The notes: generated by a model from the sequence alone, not told the origin. DNA of 25,299 nt from an uncultured Dysgonomonas sp. (GCA_937875275.1 CALNCC010000008.1:1-25299), one strand, 5' to 3'; counted from the first letter of the stretch, positions 1 through 7,940 are shown. Made by a program: numbers and translations.

Positions 1-100
1 ATAGGAAATATATAATGCTTAGAAGTTTCAAATATCGCATGGAACGGTTCTGTATTGAAGAACGCATATTCGAAACTTCTAAGCATTATTTATTTCCTAT
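1..100. repeat. 100-bp imperfect palindrome (foldback element or MITE-like)
   Basis: Positions 1-35 and 66-100 are inverted copies of each other, matching at 33 of 35 positions, around a 30-nt spacer (36-65). The spacer contains a smaller palindrome, GAACGGTTC (42-50). The arms are AT-rich and no poly-T tract follows, so this does not look like an intrinsic terminator. The length and architecture would fit a MITE or other foldback element, or a strong RNA hairpin. The left arm begins at the window edge, so a target-site duplication cannot be examined and the repeat may extend further left. No transposase gene is visible nearby. Confidence 0.75.
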
Positions 101-440
101 TATGAATACGGAAATACAGGTATGCCCAACAATTATACAGAATCCGGGATGGTAATAAACTTTTAATTAGGGGTAGGCTTTTAGTTTTTTTGTGTGTGGG
201 GTTGTCCTATTTTGGGGCAGCCCCATATTTTTACGATATTAATGTGACACAATATGAATATATGAAGTTCTGAATTTCAAATCTCGTAATAATAAGTCAT
301 GGAGACGGAGGAACGAACAATATATTACAGAAACATCTCTTTGAGATCGTTTTATAACAACGAATTTAAAGAAATCTGTCTCGTTCATCTGTATTACAAA
401 CACAGTTAGTTTCAAAGATAAAAACACTTGATTTTACACA
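101..440. other. Intergenic stretch with no supported gene
   Basis: This stretch holds one plus-strand terminator hairpin (198-232) and otherwise nothing I can assign. A 62-codon minus-strand frame (239-427) lacks recognisable domains and a ribosome binding context, so I do not call it. No tRNA, SRP RNA or tmRNA signature was seen. Confidence 0.5.
198..232 (+). terminator. Intrinsic terminator, plus strand
   Basis: The arms GGGGTTGTCC (198-207) and GGGGCAGCCCC (214-224) can pair over about 10 bp, with two G-U pairs and a short T-rich loop, followed by ATATTTTT. The T-tract is on the plus strand. Any transcript it ends must start at or before the left edge of the window, because no plus-strand gene is seen ahead of it here. 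Confidence 0.65.
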
Positions 441-471
441 TAAAAAAACCGATAGATTTATATCTATCGGT
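441..471 (-). terminator. Intrinsic terminator of the pit operon
   Basis: A perfect 10-bp stem, ACCGATAGAT (448-457) with ATCTATCGGT (462-471), closes a 4-nt loop. Read on the minus strand it is followed by a run of T. It lies about 80 nt after the stop codon of the minus-strand phosphate transporter gene and is the natural end of that operon. Confidence 0.85.
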
Positions 472-547
472 TCTTATAATATTTCAATATAAAACTCCAA
501 TCAACCTATATATAGGACGCGAAAACTCTCGTTCAAAAAAGATGATC

Positions 548-1594
548 TTATATAAAGAAACTCAAGATCCAATAGATGATCATTGCAATTAATGCGCTGA
601 CAGGGATTGTCAATACCCATGCTATAACGAGATCCTTAGTTACTCCCCAGCGAACAGCAGATAAGCGTTTCACGGCTCCAACTCCCATAATACTACCTGT
701 GATAACATGGGTCGTACTTACCGGAATATGCAGCATTTCTGTAATAAACAGTGTCATTGCACCGGCTGTTTGAGCACAAAAGCCCTCTACCGGCGTTATT
801 TTTGTAATACGGTTACCCATTGTTTTCATTATCTTCCATCCACCGCACACAGTTCCTAAAGCAATTGCACCAAAACAAACGAGCGCAATCCACTCATGAT
901 TGTTCATCATATAAGTAGCGTCGGTTCCTGCCATCCAATGAGGTAGCCCCGGTAAGTGTTGATTAACAACAAGTGCAACAGCAATAACCCCCATTACTTT
1001 CTGCGAGTCATTCAGCCCATGACCAATACTGAGCCATGCGGAAGATACCAATTGAATGTTTTTGAACCATCTCTCAGCCTTTACCGGCTTCATCCTTTTT
1101 GCCATATGCAATGTGATCAATGCAATCACATTACCGGCCACCATACCAATGACTGGAGCCAGCACGATGAATGCAGCAATCAGTCCAATAGTATGTATCG
1201 CTTTGAACCCATAGGCTGCTATTGCAGCTCCGGCTAATCCTCCGATAAGGGTGTGTGAAGAAGATGATGGTATGCCTAAACGCCATGTAAGGAGATTCCA
1301 TATAATAGCAGCCACCAGAGCGGCAATCAAAACAATGGAGATTAAAGGCATTGAACCTTCAAATACACTGATATCAATTGTTTCCGATATGGTTTTCGCT
1401 ACACCGAATTTCTTAAATATATATTTTGCGATAAAATATGCAACAAAGTTGAAAAATGCCGCCCAAATTACAGCCTGAACAGGGGTTAGAACCCGTGTCG
1501 ACACAACTGTCGCTATCGAATTGGCCGCATCATGAAATCCGTTTATGAAATCAAATATTATTGCTAAAATGATAATGATTATAAGTATAGTCAT
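548..1594 (-). CDS. pit: Inorganic phosphate transporter, PiT family
   Basis: The 348-residue protein is hydrophobic throughout, with about ten predicted membrane spans in two homologous halves. The first half carries the PiT signature GFHDAANSIA (residues 19-28) and PSSSSHTL (109-116). The second carries its counterpart GHGLNDSQK (191-199) and a late VSTTHVITGS segment. PiT carriers import phosphate, usually as a metal-phosphate complex, in symport with protons or sodium across the inner membrane. At this length it is the compact form, lacking the long central loop of E. coli PitA. Its start is 13 nt after the stop of the upstream DUF47 gene, so the two are almost certainly one transcript ending at the hairpin at 441-471. 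The family call is firm; ion coupling cannot be read from the sequence. Confidence 0.95.
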   Translation of the reverse strand: MTILIIIIILAIIFDFINGFHDAANSIATVVSTRVLTPVQAVIWAAFFNFVAYFIAKYIFKKFGVAKTISETIDISVFEGSMPLISIVLIAALVAAIIWNLLTWRLGIPSSSSHTLIGGLAGAAIAAYGFKAIHTIGLIAAFIVLAPVIGMVAGNVIALITLHMAKRMKPVKAERWFKNIQLVSSAWLSIGHGLNDSQKVMGVIAVALVVNQHLPGLPHWMAGTDATYMMNNHEWIALVCFGAIALGTVCGGWKIMKTMGNRITKITPVEGFCAQTAGAMTLFITEMLHIPVSTTHVITGSIMGVGAVKRLSAVRWGVTKDLVIAWVLTIPVSALIAMIIYWILSFFI

Positions 1595-1607
1595 TGTTGC
1601 TCCAAGC

Positions 1608-2255
1608 TTATGAATATTTGATTATTATCATTTTTACAACTTTCCCCACTGATTCTGCGGCATCGGTTGCCCGTTCCAGTTCGTGTAAGATGTCTTTCAA
1701 CTTGATCACCTCTATCGCATCTTTTTCGTTCTCGAAAAGATCGATCAGAAAATGCTCGTATACATCATCCGCTTTGTTTTCGATTGCTTCGAGCTGAGAT
1801 AGTTCTTCTTTTACTATTCCCGGATTTTTTTTGATGACATCAAGTTTCGCCACTATTTTGGCAAGGCATTCTGCTGCGCTCTTTACTAAAAGAGCAAGGC
1901 TGATAGCACTTTCCGGAATCGATTTTGGACTGTACAACATGATTCGTTTTGCACAACTGTTGATCAAATCGACTACATCATCCAATCTGCCGGATAAGGC
2001 ATCGATGTCTTCTCTGTCGAATGGTGTTACGAACGAATTGTTCAACTCTTCGAACACAGCATTCTGAATCTCATCGCCCTTGCGTTCCAGATCTTTTATC
2101 TGTTTATACTTGCCTACAGCATCAGTATGATTAGTTACTTGTACGCACTCTATGATAAGATCGGATACTTGAGCGATGACGTCTGTCATCTGGCGAAGGA
2201 GGGGGAAAAATTTTGACTCTTTTGGTTTAAAGCTATCAAAAACACTATTTTTCAT
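1608..2255 (-). CDS. PhoU-like DUF47 protein, Pit accessory factor
   Basis: This 215-residue, soluble, all-helical protein is rich in Glu, Lys and Asp. It resembles the DUF47/PhoU_div family (TIGR00153), with the characteristic stretch around LERKGDEIQ followed by FVTPFDREDI (roughly residues 54-84) and a C-terminal LEAIENKADDVYEHFL region. Family members fold like PhoU, as bundles that bind metal clusters, and sit next to pit genes in many bacteria and archaea, where they are thought to regulate transport. It is the first gene of the operon, immediately ahead of pit. The ATG at 2255 is well placed and a possible promoter lies about 80-90 nt upstream. Confidence 0.92.
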   Translation of the reverse strand: MKNSVFDSFKPKESKFFPLLRQMTDVIAQVSDLIIECVQVTNHTDAVGKYKQIKDLERKGDEIQNAVFEELNNSFVTPFDREDIDALSGRLDDVVDLINSCAKRIMLYSPKSIPESAISLALLVKSAAECLAKIVAKLDVIKKNPGIVKEELSQLEAIENKADDVYEHFLIDLFENEKDAIEVIKLKDILHELERATDAAESVGKVVKMIIIKYS

Positions 2256-2337
2256 ATAGTTTAAATATATATATATTTCTCTTTGACAATATTGTTAAGA
2301 ACAAATTAATATTTTAACAAGTTTTTACCAAGTGCGA

Positions 2338-2345
2338 CAAAGATA
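2338..2345 (-). promoter_or_regulatory. Possible -7 box for the DUF47-pit operon
   Basis: On the minus strand this reads TATCTTTG, a full match to the Bacteroidota -7 consensus TAnnTTTG. It lies 83 nt before the start codon of the DUF47 gene. A T-rich stretch (ACTTTTCTCC, 2361-2370) sits roughly where a -33 element would be but is not a TTTG match, so the call is tentative. Confidence 0.4.
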
Positions 2346-2748
2346 TAGAATCCTTCTTAAGGAGAAAAGTATTCTTTGCTAAATAAGCATATATAATTGA
2401 AAATAAAAATCTTTTTCGATCGAAAACAGCTCATTCCTGGGCTTGTAGTAAAAGTTTGCCAAACTAATTATCCTGTATTTATTCATCCTCACAATTGCTG
2501 CAAAAGAGGGCTTGTTTCTGACCAACAACCCTCATTTAAGGAATTATGAATTTACCCTTGTTGATTTACATCAAAATCGAGAGTTTACGCCACAGAAACC
2601 CGCCTTATCGAGAATAATATATTCGCCAATACCTCATTGTGGGGAATTTGTTTCGCTTGTTTATCAATTAGCCTCAGCTAAGTCTTATTTAATTTGCAAT
2701 TGTTTAACACAAGTATTCTTATCACCATCAATCGCCTCAGTTTTCGTC

Positions 2749-2773
2749 GTAAATATTGATCAATTAAATTTAC
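2749..2773. promoter_or_regulatory. Palindromic hairpin just ahead of the FISUMP start codon
   Basis: GTAAAT (2749-2754) and ATTTAC (2768-2773) flank the perfect 10-nt palindrome ATTGATCAAT (2755-2764). The unit ends 9 nt before the ATG at 2783, where it could be an operator or fold in the mRNA over the initiation region. Function is inferred from position only, and AT-rich palindromes arise easily by chance. Confidence 0.35.
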
Positions 2774-2782
2774 ATATAAATT

Positions 2783-4135
2783 ATGAAACTACGAACATTT
2801 ATTAGACTGCATATCTCTATTCTTTGCGTTTGCTTCGCTATCCCTTTGACGGGACAAGTAACTATCGGTACAGATGAGTCTGCCGTTGCTGGAGCTTTAC
2901 TGCAACTGAAAAACATACAGGTTCCCAGCGGACAAGGAGGTGTCAATGCTACCAAAGGTTTATTGTTGCCAAGAGTTACACTAAAATTCATTGATTCGTT
3001 AACGATGGGAGATAACCAGATCTCCAAAGCAAATGATCTGTGGGAAAAGCACATTGGTCTTACAGTATATAGTATAAGCGACAATTGCTCTACCAACGAA
3101 TATTATCTATTTCCCGGAGTTTATACATGGAATGGTCGTGCATGGAGGCCTCTTTGGGAAACCGATAAAGCGAAGAGAACAGATGTACGTAATATTATCG
3201 ATCATGGGACCAAAGTCGTTGACGGGCGCACTGTCGGGTCTTTCACTATGACATATAATGACGGAATCAATCCCGCCGAACATGAAACATATGCTTATGC
3301 AGATTTTGGCAATGCCGGAGTGTGGATGACCGAAAATCTGAGAACGCATTATTCCCCTAATGGATTGAAGATTCCGATTACGGCAAGTACAAATTATAGT
3401 GGGCACACCAGTGATGGTAAAAAAATATACACCTTAGGGTATCCAAACTATGGAGACCAAACGGCAAATCCGCCGATCAATGACAAAGGTAATGCCAAAG
3501 ATTCGACGAAAGTATATCATGTTCACAGACAAAAATATGGATTGCTTTACGATTGGTATACTGCAACAAACCATTATAACTGTAGCAAGTCGAATCAGAA
3601 GCAGGCTGATGTTGCCGGTAAACCGATAGGCAAGGATGAAGTGGAGGTTAGAGCCGAAGAGGGATATATAAAAGGAATATGCCCGGATGGATGGCATCTG
3701 CCAAGCGACAGGGAATGGAACATGCTGGAACAACATTTAGTGGAAAATGCCCGCGGTGTTACCCGGAAATCGTCTCCCACGCCCAATGGAATATGGTCGC
3801 CTATTTGGGATGTTACCGAGCAGTGGAGGGGGAAAATAAATGCACTTGTAATGAAATCAGTAACAGAAGTTTCCAATTCAGTGTATCCATTAACCACGGC
3901 AAACTCGAAAACTGCTGAAACCGGAGGATTCGACATTTATCTCGTTGGATTTGCGGTAAGTGGTACATCTCAATATTATGGGCATGCTGCAAATTTCTGG
4001 ACATCGTCAAGTGTAGACCGAAATCAGTCGTGGAGCAGGCATCTCGACTATCGTAAAGAATATATTGGTTCGAATAGGAAGAATTATCCCCGTAATGAAT
4101 TATTCTCTCTACGATGCAAAAAGAATGAAAAATAA
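2783..4135 (+). CDS. Secreted FISUMP-domain protein
   Basis: The 450-residue protein starts with a signal peptide (basic MKLRTFIRLH, a hydrophobic core, likely cleavage around residue 25 after LTG). After an N-terminal region beginning VTIGTDES it has the Fibrobacter succinogenes major paralogous domain (FISUMP, TIGR02145). Landmarks are VWMTENLRT, GLLYDWYTA, the diagnostic GICPDGWHLPSDREW (residues 298-312), FWTSS (405-409) and the terminal FSLRCKKN. FISUMP proteins are exported or surface proteins of Bacteroidota and Fibrobacteres with no established biochemical activity. No lipobox or T9SS C-terminal sorting domain is evident, so periplasmic or extracellular release is inferred. The gene stands alone, between its own long leader region and the shared terminator at 4188-4231. 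Confidence 0.88.
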   Translation: MKLRTFIRLHISILCVCFAIPLTGQVTIGTDESAVAGALLQLKNIQVPSGQGGVNATKGLLLPRVTLKFIDSLTMGDNQISKANDLWEKHIGLTVYSISDNCSTNEYYLFPGVYTWNGRAWRPLWETDKAKRTDVRNIIDHGTKVVDGRTVGSFTMTYNDGINPAEHETYAYADFGNAGVWMTENLRTHYSPNGLKIPITASTNYSGHTSDGKKIYTLGYPNYGDQTANPPINDKGNAKDSTKVYHVHRQKYGLLYDWYTATNHYNCSKSNQKQADVAGKPIGKDEVEVRAEEGYIKGICPDGWHLPSDREWNMLEQHLVENARGVTRKSSPTPNGIWSPIWDVTEQWRGKINALVMKSVTEVSNSVYPLTTANSKTAETGGFDIYLVGFAVSGTSQYYGHAANFWTSSSVDRNQSWSRHLDYRKEYIGSNRKNYPRNELFSLRCKKNEK

Positions 4136-4187
4136 CGTTGTCGGTAAACGTTACAGGCTCATAAATAAAGAAAATCAATTAAACCAA

Positions 4188-4231
4188 TAAAAAAGCAGGT
4201 TGTCCCGAAATTCGGAACAACCTGCTTTTTT
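4188..4231. terminator. Bidirectional intrinsic terminator
   Basis: GCAGGTTGT (4195-4203) pairs with ACAACCTGC (4217-4225), with an inner CCG/CGG extension and one mismatch. The stem has a poly-A run on its left and TTTTTT on its right, so it gives a U-tract in either direction. It sits between two convergent genes, FISUMP (plus) and aqpZ (minus), and can end both transcripts. Confidence 0.9.
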
Positions 4232-4254
4232 ATCTATACGATAGTCTTCAGTTT

Positions 4255-4920
4255 TTATGCTTTTTCTGTATCAATAGCCTTCCATGTAAATGCTGCAAGT
4301 ATTGCCCCTAAGAATGGTGCAACAATAAACAGCCACAACTGAGATAGAGCTTCTCCTCCTTGGAAAATAGCCGGACCGATACTACGAGCCGGATTGACTG
4401 ATGTACCTGTAATCGGAATACAAACGATATGAATCAGGACTAATGAGAGACCAATAGCCAAACCTGCATAATCATTCAGTGCACCCTTAGATGTTACTCC
4501 CAATACAACCAAAAGGAAAATAAAGGTAAACACTGTTTCGGCAACGAAAGCCGGAATAACATCCGTATACCCGTTAGCTCCCGTAAGAGTAGTGGTTGAC
4601 CCCGAATCTTTAGCTAATACATACAAGATGGCTGATCCGATAATTGCTCCTATTACCTGAAAGAGCATATAAAAGGCGGCATCTTTACCCGAAATTCGTT
4701 TCGAAACTAACAGCCCTAATGTTATTGCCGGATTGATATGGCATCCCGAAACTTTACCGATGGAATATGCCATAGCTACTACCGACAGACCGAAAGCGAA
4801 AGCTACACCAAGAGTTCCTACACTGCTGAATGGTTGTGCTGCTCCGGCAAATACTGCCGCACCGCAACCCAATAAAACAAGCACCATGGTGCCAATTAAT
4901 TCTGCGAAATACTTCTTCAT
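4255..4920 (-). CDS. aqpZ: Aquaporin Z, water channel
   Basis: The 221-residue MIP-family protein has six membrane spans and two half-helix NPA motifs, HINPAITLG (NPA at 63-65) and SVNPARSIGP (NPA at 176-178). The four selectivity-filter residues line up with those of water-selective AqpZ: F43, H164, T173 and R179. That predicts an orthodox water channel rather than a glycerol facilitator. It moves water passively across the inner membrane and would serve osmotic adjustment. The start is 26 nt after the stop of a small 4Fe-4S protein gene, suggesting co-transcription, and the downstream hairpin at 4188-4231 ends the unit. Confidence 0.96.
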   Translation of the reverse strand: MKKYFAELIGTMVLVLLGCGAAVFAGAAQPFSSVGTLGVAFAFGLSVVAMAYSIGKVSGCHINPAITLGLLVSKRISGKDAAFYMLFQVIGAIIGSAILYVLAKDSGSTTTLTGANGYTDVIPAFVAETVFTFIFLLVVLGVTSKGALNDYAGLAIGLSLVLIHIVCIPITGTSVNPARSIGPAIFQGGEALSQLWLFIVAPFLGAILAAFTWKAIDTEKA

Positions 4921-4946
4921 GTTAGGTTAAAATTTAGTTGTATAAA

Positions 4947-5174
4947 TTAAAAAAATTGCTGATTCTCCTTACGTTCATTCCTGTAACTCAATGCTCCCGA
5001 AGGACATCTGTCGATCTGATTTATCAACTCTTGAGTAGTCGCATTGGATGCATCAATCCATGGATGCCTCAGAGTATTATACACATTGGGCAGAGTTCTC
5101 ACACATACACCTGAATGAATACATTTTACGGGATTCCAAATAATTGTTATTTCACCATTGCTGTATTCTTTCAT
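4947..5174 (-). CDS. Mono-cluster 4Fe-4S protein, YjdI/Fer4_19 family
   Basis: This 75-residue protein matches the divergent ferredoxin family Fer4_19 (E. coli YjdI). It starts with a short strand and the cluster-binding segment KCIHSGVC (C18, H20, C24) and ends with RCPSGALSY (C57). Family members are small cytoplasmic iron-sulfur proteins thought to hold a single 4Fe-4S cluster; their partner is unknown. Only three cysteines are present in the recognisable positions, so H20 or an external ligand would have to complete a cubane cluster. The gene is first in a probable two-gene unit with aqpZ. The family call is good, the physiological role is not known. Confidence 0.85.
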   Translation of the reverse strand: MKEYSNGEITIIWNPVKCIHSGVCVRTLPNVYNTLRHPWIDASNATTQELINQIDRCPSGALSYRNERKENQQFF

Positions 5175-5322
5175 ATTTGGGTTACTTTCAGATTCTACGA
5201 TTACTAATTAAACACATCGAAGTTATATTTTGTTTTATTATTTTCCATCATTTTAGCACAATAATTGATTCTATGATTCCATTATTTATGCTGATTGGGA
5301 TGATTGTTAAAAGATTATCGGC

Positions 5323-5330
5323 TATCTTTG
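5323..5330 (+). promoter_or_regulatory. Probable -7 box for purD
   Basis: TATCTTTG matches the Bacteroidota TAnnTTTG -7 consensus exactly and ends 33 nt before the purD ATG at 5364. The nearest -33-like element, ATTG at 5303-5306, is spaced 16 nt away, a little short of the usual 19-21. Its position also argues that translation starts at 5364 and not at the in-frame ATG at 5304, which lies upstream of this promoter. Confidence 0.55.
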
Positions 5331-5363
5331 CTTGCCTGTAAACCAAATAAACCATTATACAGT

Positions 5364-6635
5364 ATGAACATTTTACTTTTAGGAAGCGGAGGACGTGAAA
5401 ACGCCTTGGCATGGAAAATTAAACAAAGTGAAAAAGTAAATAAACTCTTTATTGCTCCCGGTAATGCGGGAACAGGACTCGTAGGAGAAAATATTGCTAT
5501 TTCCGCAACCGATTTTCCGGCGATCAAGAATTTTGCCCTAAAAGAAAAAATAGAGATGGTAGTTGTTGGTCCCGAAGAACCTCTTGTTCGGGGAATTTAT
5601 GATTTCTTCAAGGCAGATAAAGAGATATGTCATATACCCGTAATTGGTCCATCAGCCGAAGGTGCACGACTGGAAGGCAGCAAAGATTTTGCCAAACAGT
5701 TTATGATGAGACACAATATACCAACAGCCCAATATAAGAGTTTTACGTACGATGATCTGCAAGATGCCTATCGTTTTATCGATCAGCTGAAAGCTCCTTA
5801 TGTGCTTAAGGCCGACGGACTGGCCGCAGGAAAAGGTGTGCTTATCATCGAGGATAAAGAAGAAGCCAAAACAGAACTCAAGGCCATGTTATCCGGCATG
5901 TTTGGCGATGCCAGTAAAACGGTTGTTATCGAAGAATTTTTGTCGGGTATCGAGTGTTCTGTATTTGTCCTTACCGATGGCGAATCATACAAAATACTTC
6001 CTGTCGCAAAAGATTATAAACGAATAGGAGAAGGAGACAAGGGACTGAACACCGGTGGTATGGGCGCTATATCTCCCGTATCTTTTGCTGACGATGTATT
6101 CATGCAGAAGGTAGAAGAAACAATAGTCATACCGACTGTCGAAGGGTTGAAAAAAGACAAGATAGACTACAAAGGATTTATCTTCATCGGACTGATATCT
6201 GTTGATAACGAACCGATGGTAATCGAATACAACGTGAGAATGGGCGATCCGGAAACCGAAGCTGTCATGCTACGCATCAAATCAGATTTCGGAGATTTGT
6301 TACTTGGAGCCGGAACCGCATCATTGAAAGATAAAACAATGGAAATTGACAACCGATATGCTGTAACCGTAATGATGGTATCGGGCGGCTATCCGGGCGA
6401 TTATGAAAGAAACAAAGAGATAACCGGTCTCGATAGCATAACAGACAGTATTGTATTCCATGCCGGCACAAAACTTGATGGGGAGAAAGTGTTAACTAAC
6501 GGAGGACGAGTTATTGCTGTCAGCTCATACGGAGCAACAAAAGACGAAGCTTTGGCTCTATCATATAAGAATGCAAATAAAATCAACTTCGATAAAAAAT
6601 ATTACCGAAAAGATATCGGTTTCGATCTCAAATAA
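5364..6635 (+). CDS. purD: Phosphoribosylamine--glycine ligase (GAR synthetase)
   Basis: This cytosolic ATP-grasp enzyme catalyses the second step of de novo purine synthesis, joining glycine to 5-phosphoribosylamine. I chose the ATG at 5364, giving 423 residues, because the protein then opens with MNILLLGSGGRENALAWK, the invariant PurD N-terminus. An in-frame ATG at 5304 would add 20 non-conserved residues and lies ahead of the likely promoter. Further landmarks are VVVGPEEPLV, the ATP-grasp strand APYVLKADGLAAGKGV, VIEEFLSG, NTGGMGAISP and the metal-binding EYNVRMGDPETEAVM. Length and motif order are normal. The next gene starts 20 nt downstream. Confidence 0.98.
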   Translation: MNILLLGSGGRENALAWKIKQSEKVNKLFIAPGNAGTGLVGENIAISATDFPAIKNFALKEKIEMVVVGPEEPLVRGIYDFFKADKEICHIPVIGPSAEGARLEGSKDFAKQFMMRHNIPTAQYKSFTYDDLQDAYRFIDQLKAPYVLKADGLAAGKGVLIIEDKEEAKTELKAMLSGMFGDASKTVVIEEFLSGIECSVFVLTDGESYKILPVAKDYKRIGEGDKGLNTGGMGAISPVSFADDVFMQKVEETIVIPTVEGLKKDKIDYKGFIFIGLISVDNEPMVIEYNVRMGDPETEAVMLRIKSDFGDLLLGAGTASLKDKTMEIDNRYAVTVMMVSGGYPGDYERNKEITGLDSITDSIVFHAGTKLDGEKVLTNGGRVIAVSSYGATKDEALALSYKNANKINFDKKYYRKDIGFDLK

Positions 6636-6655
6636 TTGTTTCGGTACATTATAGA

Positions 6656-7663
6656 ATGGCAAACCAGTTTTACAAAAGATTTGCGGCTGAAGGCACGGGG
6701 ATGCTCCTCGTTGCTGTCGTTTTTGCGGCTACTGTTCGCATTCTTTTCTACCTTTCTCACATGGATGAGACTGCAATCTTCGCCCTCGAAGAGAAAGGTT
6801 GTTTGTGGAATGCTACCTCGTTTCTATTTGCAAATCCGCTAATATCTATACTGTCCAATGTTCTTTGTATTGCCATTGTTGCAACTTTGATTTCACAAGC
6901 AAATGCAAAACATTTGTTCATAAGACTACCCTCGGTTCTACCCTCGGCATTCGTAATATTACTGTTCAGTTGCCACCCCTCGTTCCTCGTTATGCGGGCT
7001 GAATATGTCAGTTTAATATTTATCACGTTAGCATTAAATCAGATTTTCAATGCTTACCAAAGTATCAGGAAGTCTATTTCGGCATTCAATGTATATATCT
7101 TCATTATATTGGGTAGCCTCTTCGTTCCCGAACTATTGTTCTATATACCAATAGCCTGGATTGGTCTGATCATCGTTCAAAGTTTTGATATTAAAGCATT
7201 TTTGGCTTCATTTGTAACGTTTGTTTTTATATATTTCCCTGTTTTTTCCTACTATTTCTTTACCGACAATATTCAAGCGTTTTATTCTCTGTTTACACCT
7301 TTGACTCAGGTATGGAATGAGATCACTATCCTCGATTTCAGCTATATCAATTATATAATTCTTGCGGTTGGGGCTCTTCTCCTTGTCATCATATCGGTAC
7401 ATTATTCCATGAATAGCTATAAAGACAAAATAAGAATCCGTATATTCTTTTCTTCTGTTATTACTCTTGCCATTTTGAGCACAATCCTTTATATTGCTAC
7501 CAATACAGGCATGTCTACAATGCCTTTATACACATTGTTGTTGAGTGCAAGCCTTATAGTCGCCCATTTTTTCGCATTAAATGCGAGTCAACCATTCAGA
7601 ATATATTTTATTATTTCTCTGTTGGAATATATCGCTGCCGCTATATACTTTTTCTTGAAATAA
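6656..7663 (+). CDS. Polytopic inner membrane protein of unknown function (DUF6427-like)
   Basis: The 335-residue protein has roughly nine to ten hydrophobic segments spread along its length, short loops and no signal peptide or soluble domain. I see no catalytic motif. It resembles the Bacteroidota DUF6427 type of membrane protein, which I recall as encoded next to purD in other members of the phylum; that assignment is from memory of gene order and overall character, not from a diagnostic motif. It begins 20 nt after purD, so it is probably on the purD transcript. A role in envelope or lipid-carrier metabolism is possible, but nothing in the sequence shows it. Confidence 0.8.
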   Translation: MANQFYKRFAAEGTGMLLVAVVFAATVRILFYLSHMDETAIFALEEKGCLWNATSFLFANPLISILSNVLCIAIVATLISQANAKHLFIRLPSVLPSAFVILLFSCHPSFLVMRAEYVSLIFITLALNQIFNAYQSIRKSISAFNVYIFIILGSLFVPELLFYIPIAWIGLIIVQSFDIKAFLASFVTFVFIYFPVFSYYFFTDNIQAFYSLFTPLTQVWNEITILDFSYINYIILAVGALLLVIISVHYSMNSYKDKIRIRIFFSSVITLAILSTILYIATNTGMSTMPLYTLLLSASLIVAHFFALNASQPFRIYFIISLLEYIAAAIYFFLK

Positions 7664-7844
7664 GAATGGATATACGAATAATATGATTTAAAGTGATTTC
7701 TATAAAAAAATGTATTCCGAGTAAATTGAGGGTGCATTTTTATTAATAGACCGTCAAAATCAATACGCTCCCAATTGGCAATCTGTTTGACGCCAACAGT
7801 ATCACCCGTAAATATTTTAGAATAATATCGCATCTTTATCATAT

Positions 7845-7911
7845 TTTCCACTGGAAATTTGTTTCTTTGGAAAATATTGTTTTCCTTTGTCATATATTTC
7901 CAAATGAAATA
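7845..7911. promoter_or_regulatory. Three clustered TTTCC/GGAAA palindromes, putative operators of the efflux operon
   Basis: Within 67 nt there are three related inverted repeats: TTTCCA-C-TGGAAA (7845-7857, perfect), GGAAAA-TATTG-TTTTCC (7869-7885, perfect arms) and TATTTC-CAAAT-GAAATA (7895-7911, perfect arms). Their centres are about 26 bp apart, roughly two and a half helical turns. They lie 30-96 nt ahead of the tolC-like start, where a repressor would act. The third overlaps a promoter-like TATATTTC (7893-7900), with TTTG at 7866-7869 as a loosely spaced -33. The arrangement resembles operators of TetR-type efflux repressors, but no such regulator gene is in the window. Confidence 0.5.
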
Positions 7912-7940
7912 ATATGTGAATAAAAAAAGAAAACAATGAT

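Larger units (their letters stand above)
2256..2782. other. 527-nt divergent intergenic region
   Basis: This region separates the minus-strand pit operon from the plus-strand FISUMP gene and should carry both promoters. The left end holds the candidate pit promoter, and the right end holds a hairpin next to the FISUMP start (2749-2773). A 97-codon plus-strand frame starting at 2512 runs across the FISUMP start in another phase and has no recognisable domain. Nothing else identifiable was seen. Confidence 0.5.

Noticed and set aside
239..427. 62-codon minus-strand open frame in the left intergenic region
   Set aside because: It has no domain, no start context and a composition typical of AT-rich noncoding DNA.
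2512..2805. 97-codon plus-strand open frame running into the FISUMP gene
   Set aside because: It overlaps the real start in another frame and has no recognisable domain; a chance frame in the leader region is more likely.
5304..5363. Upstream in-frame ATG for purD (20 extra residues)
   Set aside because: The extra residues are not part of the PurD family and the ATG lies upstream of the likely -7 box at 5323-5330.
7588..7893. 101-codon minus-strand open frame across the gap before the efflux operon
   Set aside because: It overlaps the end of the membrane protein gene and the palindromic promoter region. A stretch like QIANWERIDFDGLL looks protein-like, so it could be a remnant, but nothing is recognisable.
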